DNA from: Lepidostoma basale
Taxonomy: Eukaryota; Arthropoda; Insecta; Trichoptera; Lepidostomatidae
Reading direction: 5' to 3'
NCBI GenBank assembly: GCA_022606425.2
Contig: JAHDVF020000739.1
Span: forward strand, 310,001-374,000
DNA: 64,000 nt
The position numbers and the translations under genes were made by a program. How positions within the stretch are numbered: position 1 is the stretch's first letter; every line of letters begins with the position of its first letter. The notes under the pieces are model-generated. The model had not been told where the DNA came from and ran no database searches. It saw nothing but the letters and a program-made list of their open reading frames with translations. Positions 36,516 through 48,009 of the stretch are shown one piece after another.

Positions 36516-37194
36516 CAGTAGAATGTCGCTTATCCGGACTAATTGGGACCGGAGGTGTTCAGGATACCGGATTTTTCAGATATTTAATCAAATGGGTGCT
36601 AATTCTTTTAGAAAAATAAGGTAAGGTAGAAATTTGACTGCAAAAACAAGTGTGTATGTAGTACATGTATATAAAAGGCTTACATTACTCTACAGTACTG
36701 GAAAAATAATCAGAGTTTTTTTAACAAGATTTCCTTGTCTTTTTAATAAAAGCAATTGAGTTGAGCTGCTTTCCTCTTGCTCTTCAAACCACGATAGTGC
36801 AGTTTCTAATGCTGTAAAGGCTTCTCCATGACTGATTCATTCTCCTTCATCACCCTCATTTGAGCTTTCATTATCATCTTCATCCTCACTCTCTTTTTGT
36901 ACCAGAGAAACAAGTTCATCATCGTTCGACATTTGGAAATCTGGGTCATCCTTACTTTCCAACCATGCTTTTGCATCTTCCCCGTCACAATCATTAAAGC
37001 CAGCAATCTGGGGGAATAACTCACTCGTCACCTCTTCCAAGTCTTCCTCAAGAGCTTCAGTTGTCTTCACAACAATCTCTTCACTTTATTCTATCAATTT
37101 ATTCCAGGCAGTAAATGAACGCTTCATCATCCCGGCTTGTCTGGATAATTGACGTTCCGGTTAACTGACGTCCGGAAAAATGACGTTCTAACTG
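36516..37194 (-). mobile_element. pogo/Tigger transposon (679 bp) inserted in a foldback element
   Basis: The ends are CAGTAGAATGTCGCTTATCC and, inverted, CAGTTAGAACGTCATTTTTC, flanked by TA. The minus-strand frame 37070-36837 (DDPDFQMSNDDELVSLVQKE and an acidic run) matches the C-terminal tail of Tigger transposases. Confidence 0.85.
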
Positions 37195-37330
37195 TACTTC
37201 CACTTTTGTCTTTATTTCTATAGCGATTGGTTCGGAAAGACAAAAGTGGCAGTAGTTAAAAAACATTGTTTTATTTAATTAATATTTAAAATTAACTTCC
37301 ATCATTTGATTATTATATTGTATATGATGT
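37195..37330. repeat. right half of a hammerhead-associated foldback
   Basis: It continues AATGTTTTTTGACTA at 36500-36515 with CTTCCACTTTTGTCTTTATT. It matches 53220-53420 and was split by the pogo element. Confidence 0.7.
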
Positions 37331-37414
37331 GTTGTCATCCAAATGTAAACTGTAAAACAGTTATTCATTGTTTTTTTTTTAATTTTGATAAAAATGTATT
37401 ATATTCTTTATTAA

Positions 37415-37654
37415 CCCTTATAGTACGGCATTCTACATTTGCAGTCCAAAAAAATTGGTTTCGAAACAGCAGCAGACTACATTAGCAGTACATATTTGAA
37501 ATCTTATAAACCTGTTTACTTAAGTTCCTTACTACTAATTTGTATGTCATATTATGATGAACTGAAACTATTTCTCTGAGCTATAAATGTAGCCAAATGC
37601 GGTTTCGAGAACATTTTTTGTTTACTGCAAATGAGGCCACCTGCACAATGAGGG
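37415..37654. mobile_element. piggyBac-type MITE (240 bp)
   Basis: The ends CCCTTATAGTACGG and, inverted, CCCTCATTGTGCAGG are flanked by TTAA on both sides, the piggyBac signature. A related copy lies at 53655-54037. Confidence 0.75.
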
Positions 37655-37734
37655 TTAAATTACTTTAATATTTACACTATTCCATAACTAAAATAATGTT
37701 TTTATTTTGAATGCTTTTGACACCGCACTTAACT

Positions 37735-37800
37735 AACTAACCATCACGCCGTCTCCCCGAAAGAATGGACTGCCACACTTTAACCGGTGTGGCACTCCAT
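37735..37800 (-). mobile_element. RTE-1 3' end scrap
   Basis: The sequence AACTAACCATCACGCCGTCT is the minus-strand RTE-1 3' end. Confidence 0.6.
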
Positions 37801-37881
37801 CCTTCTCTTTTCACTCCTCGCAAGAGACGTGGTGTGATGGGTTGCGAACCTCATCGCCGCACTTTTATTATATATTTTTTT

Positions 37882-38144
37882 AATATATCGCCTCTTTGCG
37901 AGAATAACGTGTTATCTAGAATTTTTTTAAAATGAAACATGATACCCGTCTGAAAGAGACAACGTGACAACACAATATACCACTGTTGTGTTGTCTCTTT
38001 TTCTAAAAAATTCTCTGTTTTTAACTTTAAAAATACCATGTTTTTGTAGAAAATAAAGTTGAGCATGGCGGATTTGGTTATCGAATAAAAAAAACACGTT
38101 ACTCGTTACAATCTCACGTTACTCTCGCAAAGAGGTGATATATT
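37882..38144. mobile_element. small inverted-repeat element
   Basis: The ends TATCGCCTCTTTGCGAGAAT and, inverted, TATCACCTCTTTGCGAGAGT bound about 260 bases without coding sequence. Confidence 0.7.
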
Positions 38145-38403
38145 TCTACAGCTTTAAAACACTATTCCCCCTAACCATTGGCCGGAGAAATACGAAAATT
38201 TGTCTGTTTTTGAATGGTGAAGGAAATTTTATTTGTCTTGTTGATTATTTTAAGTATTTTCATCTTATTCTCCCCTAGAAAATATATATTTTTTTATTAT
38301 GTGTTGTAAATTTATTCTGTTTCAATATTATACACCCTTTTGTGAAAATTCCATTTCACCCGACGCACAGTGATACGAAGGATGCTTCCTTCGTTGACGC
38401 TTA

Positions 38404-38623
38404 AGGCAGAAACATAGTATTAACACGCCACGACACCCGATGCCACGTGATGCGTGTTGAGTCGAATCAAATTGTATTGTTTTCTATGGACAGAATCACA
38501 CTATGAACACCCGACGCGACGCCATGCGCGCACACGCCACCCGATCCAGACGAGCTAGATCGACATGTTGCCGATGGTGGGAGTAAACACGCCACGTCGC
38601 GTGTTAATAGTATGTTTCTGCCT
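38404..38623. mobile_element. PIF/Harbinger-like MITE (220 bp)
   Basis: The ends AGGCAGAAACATAGTATTAA and, inverted, AGGCAGAAACATACTATTAA are flanked by TTA at 38401-38403 and 38624-38626. A 3-bp TTA duplication is typical of Harbinger. Confidence 0.8.
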
Positions 38624-39214
38624 TTACCCTCACCGAGACGCAATTTATACGCGACGGTTTGGCAGTCCAGTATTACTTTGTTGATGAAAGCTCACATTAT
38701 GATAGTTTGTAGCCAAATAGGATGGATGCGCTTTCCATTAGTGGATAATCAAGTTAATTTAATATCGTTGTACACAGGTAGTTTTATGATTTAACTTTAA
38801 GGAAGCATCATTTTAGAATTGAGTCTGGAATGTCCGATTCATAAGTTATCACAATTCAGTCTCAAATATATTTTTAATATTATACAATTAACATTTAATA
38901 TTTGTGTCTACTATTAATCATTTTTATTTTAAATGTTATATTCTATTTATTTTTCTCAAAGTGTGCAAGAAATTATTATAATTCATTTATTTTTCGCTTT
39001 TTAAAATTTTAATTTGTGTTATACAGTTTAAATATTTCTATTGCTATATCATTTGTATTTGTAATCCTGTTTTCTGTTTAAAAAAGATCCCGCAAATTGC
39101 CTAACTTATGCTTGTTTGTAAAATACCTTTTTCACTGTATGAAGTATCTAATTCGATGTGACATTATTAATTTAATTTAAAATACTTATGTTATTTGTTA
39201 TAATGTAACTTTAT

Positions 39215-39500
39215 TTGGGTTTTTTTTTTTTGGTCTGCCATCTTCTGGTGACCATCTGGTCACCAGAAGATGGCAGCGAGCTCCCGAAACCGGTTGAAAC
39301 TAAAAAAAAAGTTGAACAAAACATTTAATAATTAAATAAAACAATTTTTTTTTAAAACCACTTCCACTGGATCCAGTCTATGGATGCAAGCAAGTCTGGT
39401 GAAACTGTTTGCTATCGAAATAAAGACAAAAGTGAAAGTAGTTCTTAATAAAACATTGATTTATTTAATTATCATTTTAAATTAACTTCCATCAAGAGAT
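39215..39500. repeat. two hammerhead-associated foldback fragments
   Basis: Bases 39233-39296 contain CACCAGAAGATGGCAGCGAG then CTCCCGAAACCGGTTG, with the inverse of the first part just upstream. Bases 39355-39495 match the 53160 family. Confidence 0.65.
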
Positions 39501-40140
39501 TTCAGTTAAACCACTAGAATAAACAAAGAATTTTTATTATTATTATATAAGTGTTTTAAATTATTTTAAACTTTTTATTAATTTACTTCAAAGTAAAAAA
39601 ATAAATCATTTTGCTCTACGACATCACAATTAGAAATGAAATTCAATTTAAATAATTCTGTGGTTTTCTTATGTCCAGATTGTTTATCCTCAATTGTATC
39701 ATCAAATTTCTTTAATAAGCAATTGTAAATAGCTTACTGGCAGGATCTCATCAGCAGAAAACATCCCATCTTCAGTATAGAACACTAATAATTCTAGTCA
39801 TAGAAAAATTCATTTTCCAACTGCAAATTGTATGAATGATGGAGGCGTTTTTGTTTTTTCAATTCTGCTTTAGATAAAATATTTTGAATGTAAAAAGGAC
39901 AATGAAACATTAATACTGCGTATTTATTAGAAATAATCTTTGGAATTGTTGTACTACGGCTGGACCACAGTCAAATATCATTTTTTTATATTAACACTGA
40001 GCCACGGCCGAATACACACAAAACTCACCCTTTGCCCGGCACATTTTTGTGTAATTTCATGTTTTGTGAAGGGTTTCTTAAAATTGTTATAATTATGAAA
40101 ATACTGGGTTAAATCGATTGAAACTTCTCGTATTTATTTA
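39500..40140. other. AT-rich intergenic DNA with an unassigned coding-like scrap
   Basis: Minus-strand 39730-39600 can be read as LLKKFDDTIEDKQSGHKKTT and onward for about 45 residues without stop. I do not recognise it, and I cannot connect it to other exons. Confidence 0.25.
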
Positions 40141-40420
40141 AAACACTTTAATATATCATTCTTGTATGGTAGTTTTGCAAACATTGGCCTTTATAGAGAG
40201 CCACATTGTAATGTTTGCACGTATGTCTACCGGGTCTCGCTCCTTTTTTGTGCTTTGCAACACATCTTGCAGGTTCGACAGGGTTTCTCTTTTTTTCTGT
40301 GGGAGGTATTAAAATATGCTTGGACATATCCCTGACAACCTGCTAGGTGGATTCTGCAAGTTTCGCACTCGGAGTGGACCCGGTGACTGCAAAATGTGGT
40401 CTCCAGATGGCGAAAAATTA
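40140..40420 (-). mobile_element. piggyBac-like C-terminal cysteine-rich remnant
   Basis: Broken minus-strand frames include CKHYNVALYKGQCLQNYH and TGSTPSAKLAEST, matching the zinc-binding tail of piggyBac transposases. Confidence 0.65.
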
Positions 40421-40439
40421 TTTTTTTAAATTAAAGAAA

Positions 40440-40600
40440 GAACCGCTGTTAATTTTATTGGTGGACTCAACTTGTGTGTGTATAGGTTAATGTCAGACGA
40501 ACAAACTGACGTAGTGTCACATTCATACGCTGCGTACTGTTCGGTGGCGCCATCTTTTAGTGAAACCGGAAAAGACTTATGCATACACCTGGTAGATACT
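40440..40600. mobile_element. mariner-like terminal fragment (inverted relative to 9782)
   Basis: It shares the sequence ending TTATGCATACACCTGG with 9782-9910, in the opposite orientation. No transposase remains. Confidence 0.45.
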
Positions 40601-41400
40601 CCTGTTCTGTATATACCTAAACAAACCGGATCATCCTGATAATATTGGTTCTTACCTGTGGTACAGCCGTGTGTGCAGCCATCTACTTAATGTGACGATG
40701 TACATAATACTTGGTGTAAAATGTTCAATTTAATTAGGATCATTGGTGGAGTGTCTTGTTTCTCGGCTCCTGAGGGCGGGCCTCCGTTAATGAATGCTCC
40801 GTGTAATTTATATTTTGTAAATAAACTTAACTAGGCTTTTAAAAAATAATCTTTTATTTACAATATATTAATAAAATATTTGCAGCAACAGTTGAAGTAT
40901 TTGCTTATCTGGGGAGCTTTAACCCTAGAGAGCGCTTCCCTAATATAGCGGAACGGGGAATGCCGAACGAAAAAGGCTGGAGAGAAAAACACGTTATCAA
41001 ACCCAACCCAGAGCTTCTTTGATATATTCGGAGCCGAGGTACGTAGTTGAGGTGACTACGGGTGAATCTGCGATGGTCAACGGCGGCGTTTAAGTCTTCC
41101 AAGAAGATCAACGACCACAAATTTTAAAAGCCAAATCAAAATAATTATCATGAGTCACGCGAAACACCGAGTGTCGAGTGTAACAAAAAGCCGACCCTGA
41201 GTAACGTAAGAGGCGAGGAGAGAGCAAAAAAGAAGAAGAAGATTATTAATACAAATGAAAACTTATTAGTTTTGTAAAACTCCATTATTAATTTATAATA
41301 GTAAACACTATTGTTTAGTGATTCTACTTGGATTTAATTTAAATAAATTATATAAATTGTGACAAATTTGTTTCGCCTTGCAAGGGCATTCTCAAACTGT
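40600..41400. other. intergenic DNA, nothing firm
   Basis: A moderately GC-rich stretch at 40905-41120 has a 71-codon minus-strand frame that I do not recognise. It is possibly an old repeat. No gene is supported. Confidence 0.3.
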
Positions 41401-41456
41401 CAGGGTTGGTGACACAAACGTCTGAAGTGTCTGATGCGGACATGGTGTATACATAA
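41401..41456 (-). pseudogene. 56-base copy of a Ly6 exon
   Basis: It matches 46310-46365, inside Ly6 exon 2, at 54 of 56 positions. It encodes TMSASDTSDVCVTNP on the minus strand. It has lost both splice sites and abuts, at 41400, a repeat also found near 8567. It lies 3' of the Ly6 gene. Confidence 0.8.
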
Positions 41457-41730
41457 TACGAACCCGAGCCCTAGTCATTACCATAAAATGTATTAAAACT
41501 TCTAGAAAACAGATGATTTCATTTGTATTGATTATTTAATATGCAGTTTTACACTATTTTTAATAAGAAGATCGTCATATTTAGTTATTATAAGATTAAA
41601 ACTGGGCGTGGATTTGCAGAATAAACTAAAAATAGAAATGTTCACTGAATTTATTGCCATTCTTCTAATTATGTGCCGTATGATGGCATTAGCAGTTATT
41701 TGTGGTAAGGTTGGACGCAAAGATTTTGGG

Positions 41731-44700
41731 TTATGTGCGTATATTAAAGTATGCCAAGAATGACAACAGAGAGAGGAGCAGTAGTGGAGAGGTTAGGAAC
41801 CTCGCGGAACCACCTGTTCCAGGCACCAGCAGGAGAGACACCCCCGTGCCACTCCCCAGATTGCCGTTGGACACAGGCTGTATTCCATTTCCTGAAACCA
41901 CAACACAACATTTAATGACACCTATATGCTTTTTATTGAACCCTAAGGCATTAACACTGTGGAATTCCATAGTAATATACTTAGGAAATTTAAAATAACT
42001 TTGTTTAATCCACAAAATATTAAAAAACACAACATGTTTCTGAGGATACCTCGATCTTCAGGTGTAAAAATATAATAAAAACTAAACAACGAAAGCCTAA
42101 TTTAAAAACGCATTTAAAATTCAAAATTAGAAAAATAAGTAGTACAAAAATAAGTAGTATTCAAGGTTGCCCAGCGCGCCATGGAAAGAGCCATGCTTGG
42201 AATAACCTTGAGGGATAGATTTAGAAACGAATTTATTCGACAACAAACCAAGGTGACTGAGGTGGCTCTACGGATAGTCGGGCTGAAGTGGCGGTGGGCT
42301 GGCCATATCTGTCGGAGAACCGACAGCCGATGGGGAAGACGGGTTCTGGAGTGGAGACCGCGTACAGGATTCCGTAGAGTTGGACGTCCCCTGCCCGCTG
42401 GACCGACGATCTGATGAGGATTGCTGGACATGGATGGATGGGAGCGGCAATGGATAGGGGGCGGTGGAGGGCTTTGGGAGAGGCCTACATTCAGCAGTGG
42501 ATGACAGACGGCTGATGATGATGATGAAGTAGTACTTATAACAATAGCCCAGGTTAATTTTTGAATTTAAATTATTGTATCGAATTTTAAATGCATTTTT
42601 ATAGTCGTCTTTCATTGTTTAGTTTTTATATATTTACACCTGAAAATGGAGGTATCCTCCGAAACATGTCGTGCTTTTTTAATATTTTGTGAATTAAACA
42701 AAGTTATTTTAAATTTCCTAAGTATTCCTCCCTATATGCATGTTAAAAAACTGACTACCTAACCATCACGCCGTCTCTCTGAATGGTCGTCTCTCTCTCA
42801 ACTGCACTTTTTTTCCTGATACATTTCTCTCGCTTCCTCAACATTCACACATCTTGTCACGCACGCATGTCGATTTCTCCGACCCACATGGCCGTCATTC
42901 AATATTTGATATCTAGTTCAATTTACATAGTTGACATATAGTTGTTTTACCATTCTTTCATTTTTTCCTTGTGTCCAAACCATCTTAATGATCCTTTCAT
43001 TATTTTATTCATAACACTTTCATTCGCTTCTTAGATTTTTGTTCGACACTATCATTTCGATCTCATTTCTACTGCATCCTTCTTTTGCCAGTTCCATGCT
43101 TCGCTTCCATACATAAGGTACAAGAACACCATTGTGCACTGCCATATTTATTTTTTAATATGTGATAATATTTTTTACTAGTCGTGCCCGGCCACGCGCT
43201 GCTGTGGCTCAGTCTTTTTAAATAGAAAATAGTCCAAAATGGTGGTAAAAGGTCCCCAGCCCAAGATCACTAGCCCATACCTATGGCTATTTGGTTCTGT
43301 ACCCCCACCCAAGGTCATTTCCTGTCACCGTCCCTCGGTCTCCACCCATGACCTCGATCACTGTCCAAGGCCACCCCCAACCTCCGCCACCTTGGTCATG
43401 CCATGTTTTCCTTGGCCTTCCTTGACTTCTTTTTCCATTCACACTACTTGTTAACCATTCTTCCCTCATGCATTCGTTCCATAAGTCCAAACCACCTTAG
43501 TGACCCTTTATTAATTTAATTTAGGACGCATTCATCCGCCTTACATTCCTTTCTATCTTCTTCATTGGGTATTCTATCATACATTATTTTTCAGCACATT
43601 ATTCTAAGTGATCTCATTTCTATGGCATTTATTATACTCTCATGCTTCTTCTGCCAACTCCAAGCTTCACTTCCATACATAAGGGTCAGCACTAGAACCC
43701 CATTGTGCACTGCCATCTTTGCTTCAGTGGATATATTTCTATTTGCAGCAATGGTTTTGAATGCACCATTTATTTTGTTTTTAGCACCAACCCTTCTTTC
43801 GATGTCTTTTACCATTTTTCCATCTTGTGTAAACATGCTTCCTAGATAAGATAATTCCTAGATAATATGTTTAGCCATTCGCACTTTTGTCACAATCCAT
43901 CATACATTTTTCCCTTTCAAATACCATAACTTTAGACTTTGTAACGTAACTGACCTATATTGCAGAGATCGCCAGTGCACGCCCTGAAGTAGGTTTTGAA
44001 ATCTTCGTCCTCCACCATGGTGTTGAGATAAATAGGGTTACTTTCGCATCCCCTGTAGAAACTCGCTACCTTTCCTGAGGGGTTCTGCAACATTCACAAT
44101 CAAAGAGACACCATGAAATCATAGAGACACCAGGCCACATTTAAGCTACTATTTTTTCCTTCTATGCCCTGGAATTACAAATACAAACACATGGTATATA
44201 CAGCCAATACAATTATCTTGTCTGTAAGGGAATATAAAACAAAAATCTTAAAATTAATAGTGTAAGGAAGGCGGGACACAGTTGGGACACATTTACAATT
44301 TATAGATATAAAGTAATAAAACACAAGTTATTTAACCACGGTATGATTATTATTATAAATGCCGTTCTCTGGACCATGGCAGGCGAAAAGCCAATCAGAG
44401 AACAAGTCGTTAAACGTAAATGGCTGTGGATCGGTCGTATCCTGACACGGAACCCAACCTGCTTCGCTCAGTGCGACTAGCGAGACTTGTCCCCTATGGG
44501 AGGAAAGAGGAAGCGAGGCAGACCTGGAACCACTTGGAGAAGAGCCCTGAAGGACGAGGTCAACGCAGCAGGCCTTACTTGGGATGATGTTAGGCATCAG
44601 GCATGCGATAGAGTCGGATGGAGAACGTTCCTTGAGGCCCTATGCATCATGGAGGTGTGACAGGACAAGAAATAGAAGAAGTTTATTATTATTTGGTATT

Positions 44701-47700
44701 TATTTGACGACCTTTGTGGCCACATGGTAAGTGCTTTGACTGCCACACCGAAGGTTCCGAGTTCGATTCTCGGCAATCGCAGTGTGATTGTCACACTGTC
44801 TTTGGTCTGATGTAGAATTCACGTGCCAATAAAATGGCGATAGATTAGATACCTATCACATGTCACGAGAATCAATATGATAGCTATACCCTTTACATCG
44901 ATTTGGGTCTTGCTGTAATGATGTAAAGAGCTTCTTCTTCTTCTTCATCTTCTTTTAATAGATTTGACGATCTGTGACACAGAAATCATGTCTCCTGGGA
45001 TGATGAGGTCCAGCTGTCCCTTCATCTCTTAGGCGGTCTTCCGGGTGAGCGGTGTCTGGTGGGGATTTCGTAAGCGGCTGTATATGCTAGTCTGTCGCTA
45101 TCCATTCTGGCTACATGGTCCCTACAGTATCTTCTTCTGGATCTACTCCACCGAAGGATATCCTCTATTTGTCAGATGCAGCTCTCTTGACTTCAAACAT
45201 TGTCAAAGCGCCCTTGAGGTAAGTTATTCAAGAAAACAGCGCTATACAAATTAGCCTAATTATTATTATTGTTATTTCTGCATTACGGACACAATCTCGG
45301 AGAGTTTTTGATTTGTTGTAAAGAGCGATTCAACAAAATAATAATAATTATTATTATTATAATTGATGCAAACCAGTTTTGCTTGAACCCAAGCTTCATC
45401 AGAACGATACAAGAACTGATTGTTCATATAAGTTCTTATATCGCCCTGAAAAATCTTGGGTACAAGCAAAACTAGTTGACAACATTTATAATAACCATAT
45501 CGTAGTTAAATACTTCTTCTCCTTCTTCTTCTTCTTAGTGTGGGCCTTGTGGTCTGTTTCTTAAGAGGAATTGACCTCCTGTGAGGTTGACTCCTAACTG
45601 TCGATCCATCTCTTTGGTGGTCTGCCCGGGGGTCGTCTTCCTTGTGGCTGGCTGTGCAACACAATGAGGGGGAGTCTGGATGGATCCATTCTCCTCACAT
45701 GTGCATACCAATATCTTCTCCTTTGCCTTCCCCACCTAACGACATTCTCGACCTCGCAAATCTCCCGTATTCTTGAATTCCTTATTCTCTTGCAGTGTCT
45801 TGCAGTTAAATACAAAATGTTTTGTTATTTTCTATCTTTAAATTTAATTGATATAAGGATTAATTGTATCTCAATAGAGACGAAGATGCAAATTGGAAAC
45901 AGAATATGGTGATCGAGGTGTTTACAGGACTTATGACCTGTCATTGGTTGGGTTAAAATGACAGGTCATAAGTTCTGTAAACACCTCGATCACCATATTC
46001 TGTTTCCAATTTGCATCTACGTCTCTATTGAGATACAATTAATTCTTGAATTGATAACCCGCAATGGGTAAAATCCAGTATTCGTCTACAAGTATTTGTA
46101 TACATTCAAAATGTTAATTGATATATATTTATTTAATTTTTTTAGATAAAACTTCATTCGGGAACCAATTTTAATATGTTTTTAGAAATGTCCCCTTATT
46201 TTTTGGTTATATCACTATCTCACGACAATGCACGTTACCTTGTATTCCTGCCTCTTGATGGTACAGTATTTTAGGGGGCACTCGATACTTGACGTTCCGG
46301 GGGCACCTGCAGGGTTGGTGACACACACGTCTGAAGTGTCTGATGCGGACATGGTGCATACATAACACCGTAGACCTGCCAGTAAGATTAGTATTATTAT
46401 AACACAATTAAAGACCTACTACTACTACTTCTCGGCGCTCCATCCCGTTGTGGGACTTGGCCTCTTCCTCAAAAGTCCTCCACTGGCTTCTGTCCCTGGC
46501 CATCTCTCTCCATACCTCTACTTATTAATTTTAATCTATTTAAACTCAATTTCTAAAGTAAGCTAACCATCATGCCGTATTCCCGAAGGGATAGGCAAAG
46601 AGAATGAACCGCTATACCGTTCATTCCTGACATACTTCTCTTGCTTCTTCAACATTCTTGCATCGTGTAATGCACGCACGTCAATTTTTTAGCTCCTAAT
46701 GTGGCCTACATTTAACAAATTATCAGACGCTAGCTTTTGTATCTTTTGTGTATGTTATTCTATTAATATTTAATTTTAAAAGGCACTGAGTATGTTAATC
46801 ACTCCATTGGTAATATTCAAATGACAAAATAATTACGCACAGATTCCTAGACAATAAGATTCATGACTCATCATGTCACCTCGCATGTGCCATACAACTG
46901 CAGTAACAAAGTTCTGTTGTCACATCAGAGGTGACTTACGTCCGTTAAGGGCTAATATTTAAATTTTTAATTATATCTCAATAGAGACGAAGAAACAAAC
47001 TGGAAACTGACTATGGATGATCAAGGTGTTTACAGGACTTATGACCTGTCATTGGTTGGGTTAAGCGCACGCTTTATGTAATTACAACATTCCCCATTCC
47101 ACCATTGTTATGATCATGTATGATACATTTTTGGAAGTTGTATATATACTCCAAATCCATACTTATTTTCACGTGGCAGTTCCAGTCAGCCATCTATGTA
47201 GATTTGATTGTACTAATTAATTCTAATTAATTCTAATAGTTTCTTCGTCTCTATTGAGATATAATTAAAAATTTAAATTAACCACCCACAGGTGAAAATC
47301 CAGGATTCGTATACAGATATAAGTATACATTTCACAAATATTGGTTAATATTTGATTGATTTGATCATGTCACGTTTTCCTCAGTCTTCCTCTGTTTTGT
47401 TTACATTGTCAACATAATTTTTCTTTACCATTCTTTCTTTTCATCTGTCCAACTATAATATCTTAATGTCCCGTTCATTATTTTGTTCATAACACTTTCA
47501 TTCGCCCTGTATAAACTACTTATATTTGCATTTGACACTATCATTTACAGATTTATCACATATCTTTCAAATAAAAATAAACAAAAAAATAAAAAAACAA
47601 GAGATTTCATTTCTAGTAAAATCTGATAAATTCATGTGTGATAACTTGATATGGAATTTTTTAAATTTTTATTGTGAAATTCCATCTTGTTGCAAATAGG

Positions 47701-48009
47701 ATATTAAAAGATTTCGTAATTTCATTTATAATTTCGTTTCTTCCATCACACATTAGAAAAGATTTTAAATAATGTCAACCGCCTTTTTTATAGAGATTTC
47801 ACATTAATACTGTATTTGTTTACACATTTAAACGCCATTTTATGTTTCCATTTGAATTGTATTGTATGATTCATGATAATTATTTCAATTTTATTTTAAA
47901 TTGTACGAGACTATTATTTTACTATAAATAATGGTTAATAAATATAATTTTTTTTACCTAAAGCAGGTCTGAGGACCAATAAAACCAATAAACACAGCAC
48001 CTTATACAT
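41731..48009 (-). CDS. Ly6/uPAR (three-finger) GPI-anchored protein, four exons, complete
   Basis: Insect Ly6 proteins of about 150 residues are GPI-anchored at the cell surface; members act in septate junctions or modulate channels and receptors. Coding exons are 48009-47958, 46375-46239, 44084-43955 and 41891-41731. Phases 1, 0 and 1 match at every GT-AG junction, giving 159 residues. Exon 1 encodes a signal peptide (MYKVLCLLVLLVLRPALG). Exons 2 and 3 encode the Ly6 fold: LRCYVCTMSASDTSDVC, IECPLKYCTIKRQEY, VASFYRGCESNP, and the diagnostic CTGDLCN end, with eight cysteines in the mature domain. Exon 4 encodes a Ser/Gly-rich linker and a hydrophobic C-terminus (LLLLSLLSFLAYF) typical of a GPI signal. 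It is too fragmented for single-ORF detection. I cannot say which fly Ly6 gene is the orthologue. Confidence 0.9.
41905..42730. repeat. hammerhead-associated inverted repeat split by an RTE-like insertion
   Basis: Bases 41945-42110 and 42600-42725 are inverted copies (ACCTCGATCTTCAGGTGTAA against TACACCTGAAAATGGAGGTA). Plus-strand 42639-42667 reads CCTGAAAATGGAGG, loop, CCTCCGAAACATG. It lies in Ly6 intron 3. Confidence 0.7.
42145..42526 (+). mobile_element. RTE-like 3' fragment with 9-bp duplication
   Basis: The frame reads LGITLRDRFRNEFIRQ, WRWAGHICRRTDSRWGRR and WRPRTGFRRVGRP. The tail is GATGATGATGATGA. The duplication AAGTAGTAC lies at 42136-42144 and 42527-42535. Confidence 0.8.
42750..43865 (-). 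mobile_element. two RTE-1 fragments flanking an unrelated repeat
   Basis: Bases 42755-43145 and 43391-43865 are RTE-1 pieces; the second keeps MFTQDGKMVKDIERRVG and LMYGSEAWSWQKK. Bases 43178-43390 are a different, CCCGGCCACGCGCTGCTGTG-bearing repeat of a type common in insect genomes. Confidence 0.75.
44380..44690 (+). mobile_element. RTE-like fragment of a third family
   Basis: Translation gives VVKRKWLWIGRILTRN, GKRKRGRPGTTWRRALKDEV and DRVGWRTFLEALC, the standard RTE C-terminus, with one stop. It ends with an ATT-rich tail. Confidence 0.8.
44698..44890 (+). mobile_element. tRNA-derived SINE, best copy
   Basis: A tRNA-like head has an A-box-like TGGCCACATGG near 44717 and a B box (GTTCGATTCT) at 44761-44770. 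The body is shared with 1087 and 24176. It is not a functional tRNA: no cloverleaf closes. Confidence 0.75.
44930..45245 (-). mobile_element. RTE-2 3' fragment
   Basis: It is near-identical to 59335-59600 on the minus strand, with the same 3' end. Confidence 0.8.
45520..45830 (-). mobile_element. RTE-2-like 3' fragment
   Basis: The minus frame reads [40 protein letters not shown] and PPGRPPKRW. It is collinear with 22885-23170. Confidence 0.8.
45850..46120. repeat. foldback family A, near-perfect palindrome
   Basis: Bases 45858-45950 are followed almost at once by their inverse at 45957-46052, so the arms of about 90 bases nearly touch. It lies between Ly6 exons 2 and 3. Confidence 0.85.
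46430..46740 (-). mobile_element. RTE-like and RTE-1 3' ends
   Basis: Bases 46430-46540 resemble an RTE 3' end (minus). Bases 46555-46740 are the RTE-1 3' end (CTAACCATCATGCCG). They lie in Ly6 intron 1. Confidence 0.65.
46965..47570. repeat. foldback family A copy and RTE-1 fragment
   Basis: The ends ATATCTCAATAGAGACGAAG (46974) and its inverse (47240-47265) bracket the element. Bases 47340-47570 are a minus-strand RTE-1 piece, perhaps the continuation of 46555-46740. Confidence 0.65.

Noticed and set aside
44717..44775. Possible tRNA gene with B-box GTTCGATTCT
   Set aside because: No acceptor or anticodon stem closes, and the same unit recurs twice with a common non-tRNA body, so it is a SINE head.
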